NCBI RefSeq assembly: GCF_051900425.1
Contig: NZ_JBHZGK010000005.1
Location: 248,001 to 312,000, forward strand
DNA from: Frateuria_A sp051900425
Lineage (GTDB): Bacteria; Pseudomonadota; Gammaproteobacteria; Xanthomonadales; Rhodanobacteraceae
Direction of reading: 5' to 3'
Length of the DNA: 64,000 nt
Position numbers and translations under genes: made by a program. Below the pieces are notes generated by a model. That model did no database searches. It was not told the origin of the DNA and saw only the letters and a list, made by a program, of their open reading frames with translations. Below are positions 1 to 9,117 of this stretch, piece by piece (positions within the stretch are counted from its first letter, which is position 1; the number at the start of each line of letters is the position of its first letter).

Positions 1-127
1 TCAGGCGCTTGCGACCCTTGGCGCGACGGGCGTTGATCACCTTGCGGCCGTCGGCGGTCGCCATGCGGGCACGGAAGCCGTGGGTGCGGGCGCGCTTGAG
101 CTTGCTCGGCTGGAAAGTCCGCTTCAT
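1..127 (-). CDS. rpmH: 50S ribosomal protein L34 (3' end cut by the window edge)
   Basis: Reading leftward from the ATG at 127, 42 codons are visible before the window ends. The product starts MKRTFQPSKLKRART and continues with the Arg/Lys-rich HGFRARMATADGRK segment typical of L34, a small basic protein of the large ribosomal subunit. Family length is about 44-46 residues, so only two to four codons are missing. It is divergent from dnaA, the usual arrangement at gammaproteobacterial origins. Confidence 0.97.
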   Translation of the reverse strand, partial: MKRTFQPSKLKRARTHGFRARMATADGRKVINARRAKGRKRL

Positions 128-307
128 GGCTTGAGCTCCAGAAGATAAGTCGACAAAAAGGTTGGAAATTATGGAGCCAGCGTGCACGAGCTGTCAAACC
201 CGCCCTGATGCGGCCTGTGGACATCGCTGGGGATATGCTGGGGGTTGGCTGTAGACTTGCCGGTCCACCCTGCGCTTCGGCGCCCCATCGTTGGTCAAGA
301 ACTATCC
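128..307. promoter_or_regulatory. rpmH-dnaA divergent intergenic region with weak DnaA-box-like sites
   Basis: This gap must hold the promoters of both rpmH and dnaA. Two 7-of-9 matches to the DnaA box (TGTGGATAA on this strand) lie at 216-224 and 228-236, which could serve dnaA autoregulation. They are weak matches and I see no perfect box here; the perfect boxes are on the other side of dnaA. Confidence 0.4.
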
Positions 308-1636
308 ATGAGTGATTTGTGGCGGCGCTGCCTTGAGCGTCTGGAAAGCGAGCTGAGCGCCGAAGAGCTGCACACCTGGCTCATGCCGCTGCAGGCGCGC
401 GAGGACGACGCCGGCGTGCACCTGTTCGCGCCCAACCCGTACACGCTCGATACGGTGCGCGAGCGGTACCTGCCACGGATCGAGGTCGTGCTGGGGCAGC
501 TGGCCGGCCGCGATTGCCCGGTCCGGCTGGAGGTCGGCTCCAGCGCGCCGCGACCTGTCCGGCCTGCCGCCCCGAAGGCCGCGGCGGCGGAACCGGTGGC
601 GCCCGCGCCGGCCTTCCCACACAACCTCGACCCGCACTACACCTTCGAGACCTTCGTCGAAGGCAAATCCAACCAGCTGGGCAAGGCCGCGGCCATGCAG
701 GTGGCGATGAACCCCGGCCGCGCCTACAACCCGCTGCTGCTCTACGGCGGCACCGGCCTGGGCAAGACCCACCTGATGCACGCGGCCGGCAACCTGATGC
801 GCGAGCGCAACGCCAGCTGCAAGGTGATGTACCTGCGCTCGGAGCAGTTCGTCGGCGCGATGATCGAGGCGCTGCGCACCAAGAACATGGACCAGTTCAA
901 GCAGCGCTTCCGCTCGGTCGACGCGCTGCTGATCGACGACATCCAGTTCTTCGCCGGCAAGGACACCACGCAGGAGGAGTTCTTCCACACCTTCAATGCG
1001 CTGTTCGAGTCCAAGCAGCAGATCATCCTGACCTGCGACCGCTACCCGAAGGAAGTGGACAAGCTGGAACCGCGACTGAAGTCGCGCCTGGGCTGGGGCC
1101 TGTCGGTGGCGATCGAGCCGCCGGACTTCGAGACGCGCGCGGCGATCCTGCTGTCGAAGGCGCAGGACAAGGGCGTGGCGGTGAGCGAGAACGTGGCGAT
1201 GCTGCTGGCCAAGCGCATCCGCTCCAACGTGCGCGACCTGGAAGGGGCGCTCAACACGCTGGCGGCGCGGGCCAATTTCTACGGCAAGCCGATCACCACC
1301 GATTTCGCCGAAGAAACCCTGCGCGACCTGCTGGCCACCCACGCGCAGGCGGTGACGGTGCCCAACATCCAGAAGATCACCGCCGAGTATTTCAACGTGC
1401 GGCTGCAGGATCTGCTGTCGAAGCGACGCGTGCGTTCGCTGGCGCGGCCGCGGCAGATCGCCATGGCGCTGTCGAAGGAACTGACCGAGCACAGCCTTCC
1501 GGAAATCGGCGAGGCCTTCGGCGGGCGCGACCACACGACGGTGCTGCACGCCTGCCGCACCATCCGCAAGCTGTGCGAGACCGACGCGCGCATGCGGCAG
1601 GACTGGGAACAGTTGATCCGTGTGCTGACGGGCTAA
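308..1636 (+). CDS. dnaA: Chromosomal replication initiator DnaA
   Basis: DnaA is an AAA+ ATPase that binds DnaA boxes and melts oriC. The ATG at 308 gives 442 aa beginning MSDLWRRCLERL, the normal N-terminus. An in-frame GTG at 245 would add 21 residues unlike the family and is not used. Domain I covers about residues 1-90, followed by a Pro/Ala-rich linker. The AAA+ core has Walker A GGTGLGKT (147-154) and Walker B LLIDDIQF. The C-terminal helix-turn-helix has the signature GGRDHTTVLHA. It is co-directional with dnaN and divergent from rpmH. Confidence 0.98.
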   Translation: MSDLWRRCLERLESELSAEELHTWLMPLQAREDDAGVHLFAPNPYTLDTVRERYLPRIEVVLGQLAGRDCPVRLEVGSSAPRPVRPAAPKAAAAEPVAPAPAFPHNLDPHYTFETFVEGKSNQLGKAAAMQVAMNPGRAYNPLLLYGGTGLGKTHLMHAAGNLMRERNASCKVMYLRSEQFVGAMIEALRTKNMDQFKQRFRSVDALLIDDIQFFAGKDTTQEEFFHTFNALFESKQQIILTCDRYPKEVDKLEPRLKSRLGWGLSVAIEPPDFETRAAILLSKAQDKGVAVSENVAMLLAKRIRSNVRDLEGALNTLAARANFYGKPITTDFAEETLRDLLATHAQAVTVPNIQKITAEYFNVRLQDLLSKRRVRSLARPRQIAMALSKELTEHSLPEIGEAFGGRDHTTVLHACRTIRKLCETDARMRQDWEQLIRVLTG

Positions 1637-1864
1637 CCGCTTGAAAAGCAGGGGTCCAAGCTGTGGATAATAGGTGGATGACTCGGCGCCTGACTTTATC
1701 CACAATCGACCCACAGCCGGCCGGTACTGTTGGACACAGGCCGTAGTTGACGCAAGATACTGATCTGCAACGGGAAGTTGGCGAAAAAGAGATATCCACC
1801 GCGCCAACAACTACCACCGTACTTCTTTTAAAAAAACAGAACAGCAGTTAGGGGAAGCCCACAC
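1637..1864. other. oriC: Probable chromosomal origin oriC (dnaA-dnaN intergenic)
   Basis: A 228-bp non-coding gap between dnaA and dnaN. It contains two perfect 9-mer DnaA boxes in opposite orientation: TGTGGATAA at 1662-1670 and TTATCCACA at 1696-1704. A weaker match, ATATCCACC, lies at 1792-1800. An A/T-rich run at about 1823-1842, unusual in this GC-rich DNA, could be the unwinding element. The ribosome-binding site of dnaN (AGGGGA) ends the gap. Origin function is inferred from the boxes and the gene context. Confidence 0.7.
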
Positions 1865-2965
1865 ATGCAATTCAGCATCCAACGAGAAGCCTTGCTCAAG
1901 CCGCTGCAGCAGGTCGTGGGCGTGGTCGAACGGCGACAGACCCTGCCGGTTCTGGCCAACCTGCTGGTGCGCGTTGGCGACGGCCGCGTGTCGCTGACCG
2001 GCACGGACCTGGAAGTGGAGATGGTCGCCACCACCCAGGCGGACCAGCAGGGCGATGGCGAAATCACGATCCCGGCGCGCAAGCTGTTCGACATCGTGCG
2101 TGCGCTGCCTGACGGCGTTCGGATCGATCTCAAGCTCAATGGTGATCGCGTCGCCCTCAACGCGGGCCGCAGCCGTTTCACGCTGGCCACGCTGCCGGCC
2201 AGCGAGTTCCCGACGATCGACGAGATCGAGCTGGTCGAACGCGTGAGCCTGCCGGAGGAAGTGCTGCGCGACCTGATGGAGCGCACTGCGTTCGCCATGG
2301 CCAACCAGGACGTGCGCTACTACTTGAACGGCATGCTGCTGGATCTGCAGGAGCACACCCTGCGCTGCGTCGCTACCGACGGCCATCGCCTGGCGCTGAA
2401 GGAAACTAAGCTGGAGAGCAAGGTGGCTGCTCGCCGGCAGATCATCATCCCGCGCAAGGGCGTGAACGAGTTGATCGGGCTGTTCGAGACCGGTGACGGC
2501 CAGGTGGAACTGGAGTTCGGCCGCAATCACCTGCGCGTGCGTCGAGGCGATGTGGTGTTCACCTCCAAGCTGATCGATGGTCGCTTCCCGGACTACGAGG
2601 CGGTGATTCCGCTGGGCGCCGACAAGCGGGCGACGCTCGACCGCGAGGTGCTGCGCGGTGCGTTGCAGCGTGCCGCGATCCTGTCGAACGAAAAGTACCG
2701 TGGCGTGAAGCTCGAACTCTCGCCGGGCAAGCTGCGCATCGTGGCGCACAACCCGGAACAGGAAGAGGCGGTGGAGGAGGTCGAGGCCGATACCGCCGTG
2801 TCGGATCTCGCCGTGGGTTTCAATGTCGGCTACCTGCTCGATGCGCTGGCTGCGCTGAAGGGCGAGCGGGCGCGCCTGAACCTGCGCGACGCGCAGTCCA
2901 GCTGCCTTGTGCAGGAGGACGACAATGACCAGTCGCGCCACGTGATCATGCCGTTGCGGCTGTGA
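1865..2965 (+). CDS. dnaN: DNA polymerase III sliding clamp (beta subunit)
   Basis: The 366-aa product has the length and three-fold repeated architecture of the beta clamp, which encircles DNA and tethers polymerase III and other partners. It begins MQFSIQREALLKPLQQV and ends HVIMPLRL, a typical clamp C-terminus that packs near the partner-binding pocket. The start is supported by an AGGGGA Shine-Dalgarno sequence about 10 bases upstream. It sits between the probable oriC and recF in the conserved origin gene order. Confidence 0.97.
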   Translation: MQFSIQREALLKPLQQVVGVVERRQTLPVLANLLVRVGDGRVSLTGTDLEVEMVATTQADQQGDGEITIPARKLFDIVRALPDGVRIDLKLNGDRVALNAGRSRFTLATLPASEFPTIDEIELVERVSLPEEVLRDLMERTAFAMANQDVRYYLNGMLLDLQEHTLRCVATDGHRLALKETKLESKVAARRQIIIPRKGVNELIGLFETGDGQVELEFGRNHLRVRRGDVVFTSKLIDGRFPDYEAVIPLGADKRATLDREVLRGALQRAAILSNEKYRGVKLELSPGKLRIVAHNPEQEEAVEEVEADTAVSDLAVGFNVGYLLDALAALKGERARLNLRDAQSSCLVQEDDNDQSRHVIMPLRL

Positions 2966-2999
2966 CGCATGACGGTTGGACGACGTGATGTCGCCCTGC

Positions 3000-3032
3000 A
3001 ACGCCGGAGCTGTCGCGAGACGCTCCGGCGTT
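3000..3032 (+). terminator. Perfect 11-bp hairpin between dnaN and recF
   Basis: AACGCCGGAGC at 3000-3010 pairs perfectly with GCTCCGGCGTT at 3022-3032 across an 11-base loop. It follows the dnaN stop by 34 bases but lacks a real T-run, so it may attenuate rather than stop transcription into recF. It ends about 20 bases before the recF start, so it could also affect recF translation. Confidence 0.5.
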
Positions 3033-3051
3033 GTTCGTTGGGGGCTGGCGG

Positions 3052-4131
3052 ATGAAGTTCGAGCGGCTGCGTATCCAGGGCCTGCGTTGCCTCACCGACG
3101 TTTCGGTGGAGCTTGACGAGGGCATCCATGTGTTCGTCGGCCCCAACGGTGCCGGCAAGACCAGTGTGCTGGAGGCGGCTTATTTGCTGTCGCACGGGCG
3201 CTCGTTCCGGAGCGGTGCGCGCGAAGCACTGTTGCAGCGAGGGTGCACTGCGTTGACGGTCTTCGCGGAAGCGAGCGGCCTGGGCGACAGCCGTCGGCGC
3301 CTGGGGCTGGGCCGGGAAGGTGCGCGCTGGGAGGCGCGGCTTGACGGTGCAGACGTGCCGCTGGGCGTGCTGGTGCAGGCGTGCGCCGTGGTCTGTTTCG
3401 AGCCGGGTTCCCACGCGCTGATCGCCGGCGGGGCCGAGGAGCGCCGTCGCTTTCTCGACTGGGGCGTGTTCCACGTGGAACACGGCTTCCTTGGTAGCTG
3501 GCGCCGCTACCAGCGGGCGTTGAAACAGCGCAACGCATTGCTGCGGACGGGCGCACCCGGGCCGGAGGAGCTGTACGCCCCGTGGGAACGGGAGCTTGGC
3601 GAGACGGCCTCCGCCATCGATGCCTACCGCAGGGATTACCTCGACCGGCTCCTGCCGATCCTCGCCGCGAGTGCCGGCTCGCTGTTGCCCGAGCTCGGGC
3701 CCATCGCCTTGCGCTACCGCAGGGGCTGGACGGAGGAGTCGGACCTGGCCGGTGTGTTGGCCGATCAGCGGGGCAGGGACCTTGCCCGGGGTCATACGAC
3801 GGCGGGCGCGCACCGGGCGGATTGGTCTCTGGCGTTCGAACAGGCGCCCCTTCGCGAGCACCTCTCGCGGGGCCAGGAAAAGCTTGCGGCACTTTCCTGT
3901 CTGCTGGCGCAAGCCGAACTGCACGCCGGGTGTCGAGGCGAATGGCCGGTGGTTTGCCTGGACGATCTGGCGTCGGAGCTGGATCTGGCGCACCAGGCCG
4001 CCGTCGTCGAACGCCTCGCTGCCGTGCGTGCGCAGGTCCTGGTCACAGGCACCGAATGCCCGCTGCCCCTGCAGGCGCGCCCCCACCGCATGTTCCACGT
4101 GGAACAGGGGCAAATCCGCCCTCTGCTATAA
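3052..4131 (+). CDS. recF: DNA replication/repair protein RecF
   Basis: RecF is an SMC-like ATPase that helps load RecA at gaps. The ATG at 3052 gives 359 aa starting MKFERLRIQGLRCL; an upstream TTG at 3031 lies inside the hairpin arm and is unlikely. Walker A is GPNGAGKTS near residues 30-38. Signature LSRGQEK and Walker B VVCLDDLASELD lie in the C-terminal third. The coding sequence is unusual in holding two perfect parS palindromes (3467-3482 and 4091-4106), each read as Phe-His-Val-Glu. The gyrB promoter -10 element overlaps the recF stop codon. Confidence 0.97.
   Translation: MKFERLRIQGLRCLTDVSVELDEGIHVFVGPNGAGKTSVLEAAYLLSHGRSFRSGAREALLQRGCTALTVFAEASGLGDSRRRLGLGREGARWEARLDGADVPLGVLVQACAVVCFEPGSHALIAGGAEERRRFLDWGVFHVEHGFLGSWRRYQRALKQRNALLRTGAPGPEELYAPWERELGETASAIDAYRRDYLDRLLPILAASAGSLLPELGPIALRYRRGWTEESDLAGVLADQRGRDLARGHTTAGAHRADWSLAFEQAPLREHLSRGQEKLAALSCLLAQAELHAGCRGEWPVVCLDDLASELDLAHQAAVVERLAAVRAQVLVTGTECPLPLQARPHRMFHVEQGQIRPLL
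3467..3482. promoter_or_regulatory. parS: parS centromere site 1 (inside recF)
   Basis: TGTTCCACGTGGAACA is a perfect 16-bp palindrome identical to the parS sequence I know from Pseudomonas and one substitution pair away from the Bacillus consensus. ParB binds such sites near the origin to build the partition complex. It lies about 1.8 kb from the DnaA boxes. parA/parB are not in this window. Confidence 0.92.
4091..4106. promoter_or_regulatory. parS: parS centromere site 2 (3' end of recF, upstream of gyrB)
   Basis: This is a second, identical 16-bp palindrome TGTTCCACGTGGAACA, 609 bp from site 1 centre to centre. It lies in the last codons of recF. Relative to the start predicted from the gyrB extended -10 element it spans about -48 to -33, so bound ParB would contact the promoter's upstream region. 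Confidence 0.92.
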
Positions 4132-4132
4132 T
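4124..4132 (+). promoter_or_regulatory. gyrB promoter, extended -10 element
   Basis: TGCTATAAT is a perfect extended -10 motif (TGn plus TATAAT), with TATAAT at 4127-4132 overlapping the recF stop codon. No good -35 hexamer is seen at 16-18 bp spacing, as expected for an extended -10 promoter. The predicted transcription start is near 4139, about 59 bases before the gyrB ATG. Confidence 0.65.
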
Positions 4133-4197
4133 GACTGGATGGCTTTCCTCGCCCCGGCGTCCGCCGGAGGTCGGGGCAGCGCGGCAACGGGCAGGGC

Positions 4198-6612
4198 ATG
4201 AACGCATCCTACGATTCGAGCAACATCAAGGTTCTCAAAGGCCTGGAAGCGGTGCGCAAGCGCCCGGGCATGTACATAGGCGACACGGATGACGGCACCG
4301 GCCTGCACCACATGGTGTTCGAGGTCGTCGACAACGCGATCGACGAAGCCTTGGCTGGCTACTGCGACCATGTGACGGTCACCATTCTTGACGACGGTTC
4401 GGTCAGCGTCAGCGATAACGGCCGTGGCATCCCGGTCGACATCCATCCCGAAGAGGGACGCTCCACCGCCGAGGTGGTGATGACCGTGCTGCACGCCGGT
4501 GGCAAGTTCGATGCGAACTCCTACAAGGTGTCCGGCGGCCTGCATGGCGTGGGCGTCTCGGTGGTCAATGCGCTGTCCTCGCACCTGTGGCTGACGATTC
4601 ACCGCGATGGCAAGGAATACCAGCAGGAATACTCGCTGGGCGAGCCGCTGTATCCGCTCAAGGAAGTGGGTGACTCCACCCGCCGCGGCACCACCGTGCG
4701 CTTCCTGCCGAGCACGGAGACCTTCTCCAACATCGAGTTCCATTACGACATCCTGGCCAAGCGCCTGCGCGAGCTTGCGTTCCTCAACTCCGGCGTCACC
4801 ATCGATCTGGTCGACGAGCGCGGTGAGGGTCGCCACGACACCTACGCGTACGAGGGCGGCATCCGTTCCTTCGTGCAGCACCTGGCGCAGTTGAAGACCG
4901 CGCTGCATCCGAACGTGATCAGCCTGTCCGCCGAGCAGGACGGCATCACGGTGGAACTGGCGATGCAGTGGACCGATTCCTACCAGGAAACGATGTTCTG
5001 CTTCACCAACAACATCCCGCAGCGTGACGGCGGCACCCATCTGACCGGTTTCCGAGCCGCGCTGACCCGTTCGCTGCAGAACTACATCGAGAAGGAAGGG
5101 CTGGCCAGGAACGCGAAGGTCGCGCTGTCAGGCGACGACATGCGCGAGGGCCTGATCGCGGTGCTGTCGGTGAAGGTGCCGGACCCGAAGTTCTCGTCGC
5201 AGACCAAGGACAAGCTGGTTTCTTCCGAGGTCAAGACGGCAGTCGAGCAGGCGGTCAACGAGAAGTTGGGCGAGTTCCTGCTGGAGCACCCCAACGAGGC
5301 CAAGTCGATTGCCTCCAAGGTGGTCGACGCCGCCCGCGCCCGCGAGGCCGCGCGCAAGGCGCGCGAGATGACCCGTCGCAAGGGTGCGCTGGATATCGCC
5401 GGCCTGCCGGGCAAGCTCGCCGATTGCCAGGAGAAAGACCCGGCGCTGTGCGAACTGTTCCTGGTCGAGGGTGATTCGGCCGGCGGCTCGGCCAAGCAGG
5501 GCCGCAACCGCAAGACCCAGGCGGTGCTGCCGCTGAAGGGCAAGATCCTCAACGTCGAGAAGGCGCGCTTCGACAAGATGCTGTCCTCGGCCGAGGTCGG
5601 CACCCTGATCACCGCGTTGGGCACCGGCATCGGCAAGGAGGAGTACAACCCGGACAAGCTGCGCTACCACCACATCATCATCATGACCGATGCGGACGTG
5701 GACGGCTCGCACATCCGCACGCTGCTGCTGACCTTCTTCTACCGCCAGATGCCCGAGCTGATCGAGCGCGGCCATGTCTATATCGGCCTGCCGCCGCTGT
5801 ACAAGCTCAAGCAGGGCAAGCAGGAGCTCTACCTGAAAGACGATGCGGCGCTCAACGCCTACCTGATCTCCAGCGCGGTCGACGGCGCTGAACTGGTGGC
5901 CGACCCGCATGCGCCCGCGATTACCGGAGAACGGCTCGAAAAGCTGCTGCGCGATTACCAGACCGCGCTGGACCAGATCGAGCGGCTGGGTCATCGCTTC
6001 GACGCGAACGTGCTCACGGCCATGCTCGAGCACCCGCCGATCGGTCCGGCGCTGTGGACCGAGGAGGCGGCGATGCAGGGCTGGCTGGGCGCGCTGTCCG
6101 GACGCCTGGCGGCCAGTGGCCTGGGCAAGCCGCGTTACCGCCTGGGCCTGCGCCCGGCCAACGAACAACAGCCGGCCGCGATCGAAGTCGTGCGCGAGCA
6201 GCACGGCCTGTCGCACACCTGGCTGCTGCCGCAGCCGTTCTTCGGCAGCGCCGAGTTCCGCCCGATCCTGACCGTCAGCCAGCAGCTCGCCGGCCTGAGC
6301 CAGCCCGAGGCGGTGGTGCGCCGGGGCAATGCCTCGCGCGGCATCACCTCGTTCGCCGAAGCCCGCACCTGGCTGCTGGACGAGGCCAAGAAGGGCCGCA
6401 GCATCCAGCGCTTCAAGGGCCTGGGTGAAATGAATCCGGAGCAGCTGTGGGAAACCACGGTCAACCCGGAGACCCGGCGCATGCTGCAGGTCGGCATCGA
6501 GGATGCGATCGCCGCCGACCAGATGTTCTCGATGCTGATGGGCGAAGCGGTCGAGCCGCGCCGCGACTTCATCGAGGCGAACGCGCTGAAAGTCGCCAAC
6601 CTGGATATCTGA
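4198..6612 (+). CDS. gyrB: DNA gyrase subunit B
   Basis: GyrB is the ATPase subunit of gyrase, which introduces negative supercoils. The 804-aa length matches gamma-proteobacterial GyrB with its C-terminal-half insertion. The GHKL ATP site is visible as FEVVDNAIDEA (41-51), NGRGIP (74-79) and GLHGVGVSVVNA. The TOPRIM domain has EGDSAGG (424-430) and DADVDGS (498-504), which carry the metal-binding acidic residues. It ends KVANLDI, the usual GyrB terminus. It follows recF by 66 bases and is closed by a strong terminator. Confidence 0.98.
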   Translation: MNASYDSSNIKVLKGLEAVRKRPGMYIGDTDDGTGLHHMVFEVVDNAIDEALAGYCDHVTVTILDDGSVSVSDNGRGIPVDIHPEEGRSTAEVVMTVLHAGGKFDANSYKVSGGLHGVGVSVVNALSSHLWLTIHRDGKEYQQEYSLGEPLYPLKEVGDSTRRGTTVRFLPSTETFSNIEFHYDILAKRLRELAFLNSGVTIDLVDERGEGRHDTYAYEGGIRSFVQHLAQLKTALHPNVISLSAEQDGITVELAMQWTDSYQETMFCFTNNIPQRDGGTHLTGFRAALTRSLQNYIEKEGLARNAKVALSGDDMREGLIAVLSVKVPDPKFSSQTKDKLVSSEVKTAVEQAVNEKLGEFLLEHPNEAKSIASKVVDAARAREAARKAREMTRRKGALDIAGLPGKLADCQEKDPALCELFLVEGDSAGGSAKQGRNRKTQAVLPLKGKILNVEKARFDKMLSSAEVGTLITALGTGIGKEEYNPDKLRYHHIIIMTDADVDGSHIRTLLLTFFYRQMPELIERGHVYIGLPPLYKLKQGKQELYLKDDAALNAYLISSAVDGAELVADPHAPAITGERLEKLLRDYQTALDQIERLGHRFDANVLTAMLEHPPIGPALWTEEAAMQGWLGALSGRLAASGLGKPRYRLGLRPANEQQPAAIEVVREQHGLSHTWLLPQPFFGSAEFRPILTVSQQLAGLSQPEAVVRRGNASRGITSFAEARTWLLDEAKKGRSIQRFKGLGEMNPEQLWETTVNPETRRMLQVGIEDAIAADQMFSMLMGEAVEPRRDFIEANALKVANLDI

Positions 6613-6616
6613 TCGC

Positions 6617-6650
6617 AACGCTGCCGCGTTCCGCGCGGCAGCGTTTTTTC
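6617..6650 (+). terminator. Intrinsic terminator of gyrB
   Basis: AACGCTGCCGCG (6617-6628) pairs perfectly with CGCGGCAGCGTT (6634-6645) around a 5-base loop and runs into a T6 tract at 6644-6649. It begins 5 bases after the gyrB stop codon. Confidence 0.93.
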
Positions 6651-6899
6651 TTGCCCGGTCGTACTAGCGCGCTAACACGCCACAACGGAGAGCAAAAGTG
6701 GCGCCTGCCCTGGCGACCCTTTTCCCGTCATGACATGAAATTGCCGGAATTTTTTCGTCTGACATGGCAATGTGACCGCAAGCCATTGATTTGAATAAGG
6801 CTTCCATGCGGCAGTGCGACTTGTTATCGCCTGCCTGCTCGCGGTACGCTCAACGATCCCCCGCACTGCTTGTGCGAAAAACCTTACATGAGGACTGCC

Positions 6900-8201
6900 A
6901 TGAAGCATGTTCCCTTCCTCAAGCTGTTGAGCGGCACCGCGCTCGCGCTCGCGCTGGTCGCCAGCCCGGCGATCGCCCGTGACCGGCACGGCGACCAGGG
7001 TTCCAAGGACACCAAGCAGGCGCTCTATCCGAATGCCACCCGCGAGGAGCCCAAGCTCGACCTGAAGAGCGAGAAGGAACAGAAGGCGCTCAACGAGGGC
7101 CTCGAGGCGGTCAATGCGGGCGACAAGGACAAGGCGATGCAGGTGCTGCAGCCGCTTGCCCAGGATGCGGACAGCAAGTACGCCAAGTCGCTCGCACTGC
7201 AGGGCATCGCCAACCTCAAGTACAACGACGGCGACCTGAAGGGCGCCATTGCCTCGCTCAAGCAGGCGCTGGACATCGGCGTGCTGCCGAACGACACCTT
7301 CTTCCAGCTCGAGTACGAACTGGCCCAGTTCTACCTGGCCGACGAGCAGTACCAGCAAGCCATCGACACCGTCGAGAAGTGGCGTGCCGAGGGCAAGCGC
7401 GAGACTGCCGAGTCGTACGCGCTGGAGGGCAATGCCTATTACCGCCTGGAGAAGTATCCCGAGGCGATCACCGCGATGAAGAAGGCGATGTCGATGACCG
7501 ACAAGCCGGAAGCGTCGTGGACGCAGATCCTGATGGCCGCCTACTCCGAATCGGGCCAGGCCGACCAGGCCGCGCAACTGGCCCAGCAGCAGTTGTCGTC
7601 CAATCCGAACGACCCGACCGCGATGAACAACGCCGTGGCCGTGCTGATGCAGGCACAGAAATATCCCGAGGCCATCGACCTGATGGAGAAGGCGCGCGCC
7701 AGCGGCAGCCTGAAAGACGAGAAGCAGTACGTGAACCTGGCCAAGCTCTACCTGATCACCGGCCAGAACAGTGACGACCCCAAGCCGAACGCCAAGAAGG
7801 CCGAGGCGGTGCTCGAGGACGGCATGGCCAAGGGCGTGGTGTCTTCGAACTACGACAACCAGAAGCTGCTTGGCGATGCCGCTTATATCGCCGGCGACGA
7901 AAGCAAGGCCATTGCCGCCTACAAGAAGGCCATGCCGATGGCGAAGGACGGCGAGGCCGCGCTGCGCGCCGGCCAGCTGCTGCTGGGCCAGCAGAAGTAC
8001 AGCGATGCCCGGACGCTGATCAAGCAGGCGATCGACAAGGGCGTGCAGCACAAGGGCACGGCCTACATGATGCTGGCCGAAGCCGAGCGCGGCCTCAAGA
8101 ACAAGCCGGGCGCCATCGCCGCGATGAAGCAGGCGGCGCAGGACCCGGATACCGCGGCCAAGGCGAAGGCCTGGCTGAAGCAGGCAGGAGCCGGCAAGTA
8201 A
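6900..8201 (+). CDS. Exported tetratricopeptide-repeat protein
   Basis: The 433-aa product starts MKHVPFLKLLSGTALALA and has a Sec signal peptide ending near residue 26 (SPAIA). The mature part is Lys- and Ala-rich helical repeats with TPR spacing, for example LEGNAYYRLEKYPEAITAMK and AYKKAMPMAKDGEAAL. Such proteins are periplasmic scaffolds. The ATG at 6900 is chosen because GAGGA lies about 6 bases before it and the signal peptide begins there; in-frame ATGs at 6870 and 6888 are weaker. It precedes the tonB operon, and a gene in this place is usual near Xanthomonas tonB. The partner is unknown. Confidence 0.85.
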   Translation: MKHVPFLKLLSGTALALALVASPAIARDRHGDQGSKDTKQALYPNATREEPKLDLKSEKEQKALNEGLEAVNAGDKDKAMQVLQPLAQDADSKYAKSLALQGIANLKYNDGDLKGAIASLKQALDIGVLPNDTFFQLEYELAQFYLADEQYQQAIDTVEKWRAEGKRETAESYALEGNAYYRLEKYPEAITAMKKAMSMTDKPEASWTQILMAAYSESGQADQAAQLAQQQLSSNPNDPTAMNNAVAVLMQAQKYPEAIDLMEKARASGSLKDEKQYVNLAKLYLITGQNSDDPKPNAKKAEAVLEDGMAKGVVSSNYDNQKLLGDAAYIAGDESKAIAAYKKAMPMAKDGEAALRAGQLLLGQQKYSDARTLIKQAIDKGVQHKGTAYMMLAEAERGLKNKPGAIAAMKQAAQDPDTAAKAKAWLKQAGAGK

Positions 8202-8407
8202 GGGTCCTGGCGTACGCACCCGCGAGGCCGGATGGACGTCCATTTGGCGGCCTCACGGGTGCTATACAAACGCCATGGCCTGTTGTACCGTTGAGAACCC
8301 TTTTCCCGCGCAATGTCCAGTGGCAGATGTCACCCATTTGGGTCGAGATTTGCCGTTCGATGCTGCGACCCCGCCTTTCCCGATTGACTAGCTCCAGAAA
8401 GTGACAG

Positions 8408-9067
<660 letters not shown>

Positions 9068-9117
9068 TCCCGGTTACAGTCCATCAGTTCACGCCTGACA
9101 TCTCTAAAGGTAGCGTC

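Noticed and set aside
245..307. Upstream GTG start for dnaA
   Set aside because: The 21 added residues do not resemble DnaA; MSDLWRRCLERL at 308 is the normal N-terminus.
8217..8261. Terminator after the TPR gene
   Set aside because: A 13-bp stem with one mismatch (CACCCGCGAGGCC/GGCCTCACGGGTG) exists, but the loop is long and there is no T-run, so it is not called as a feature.
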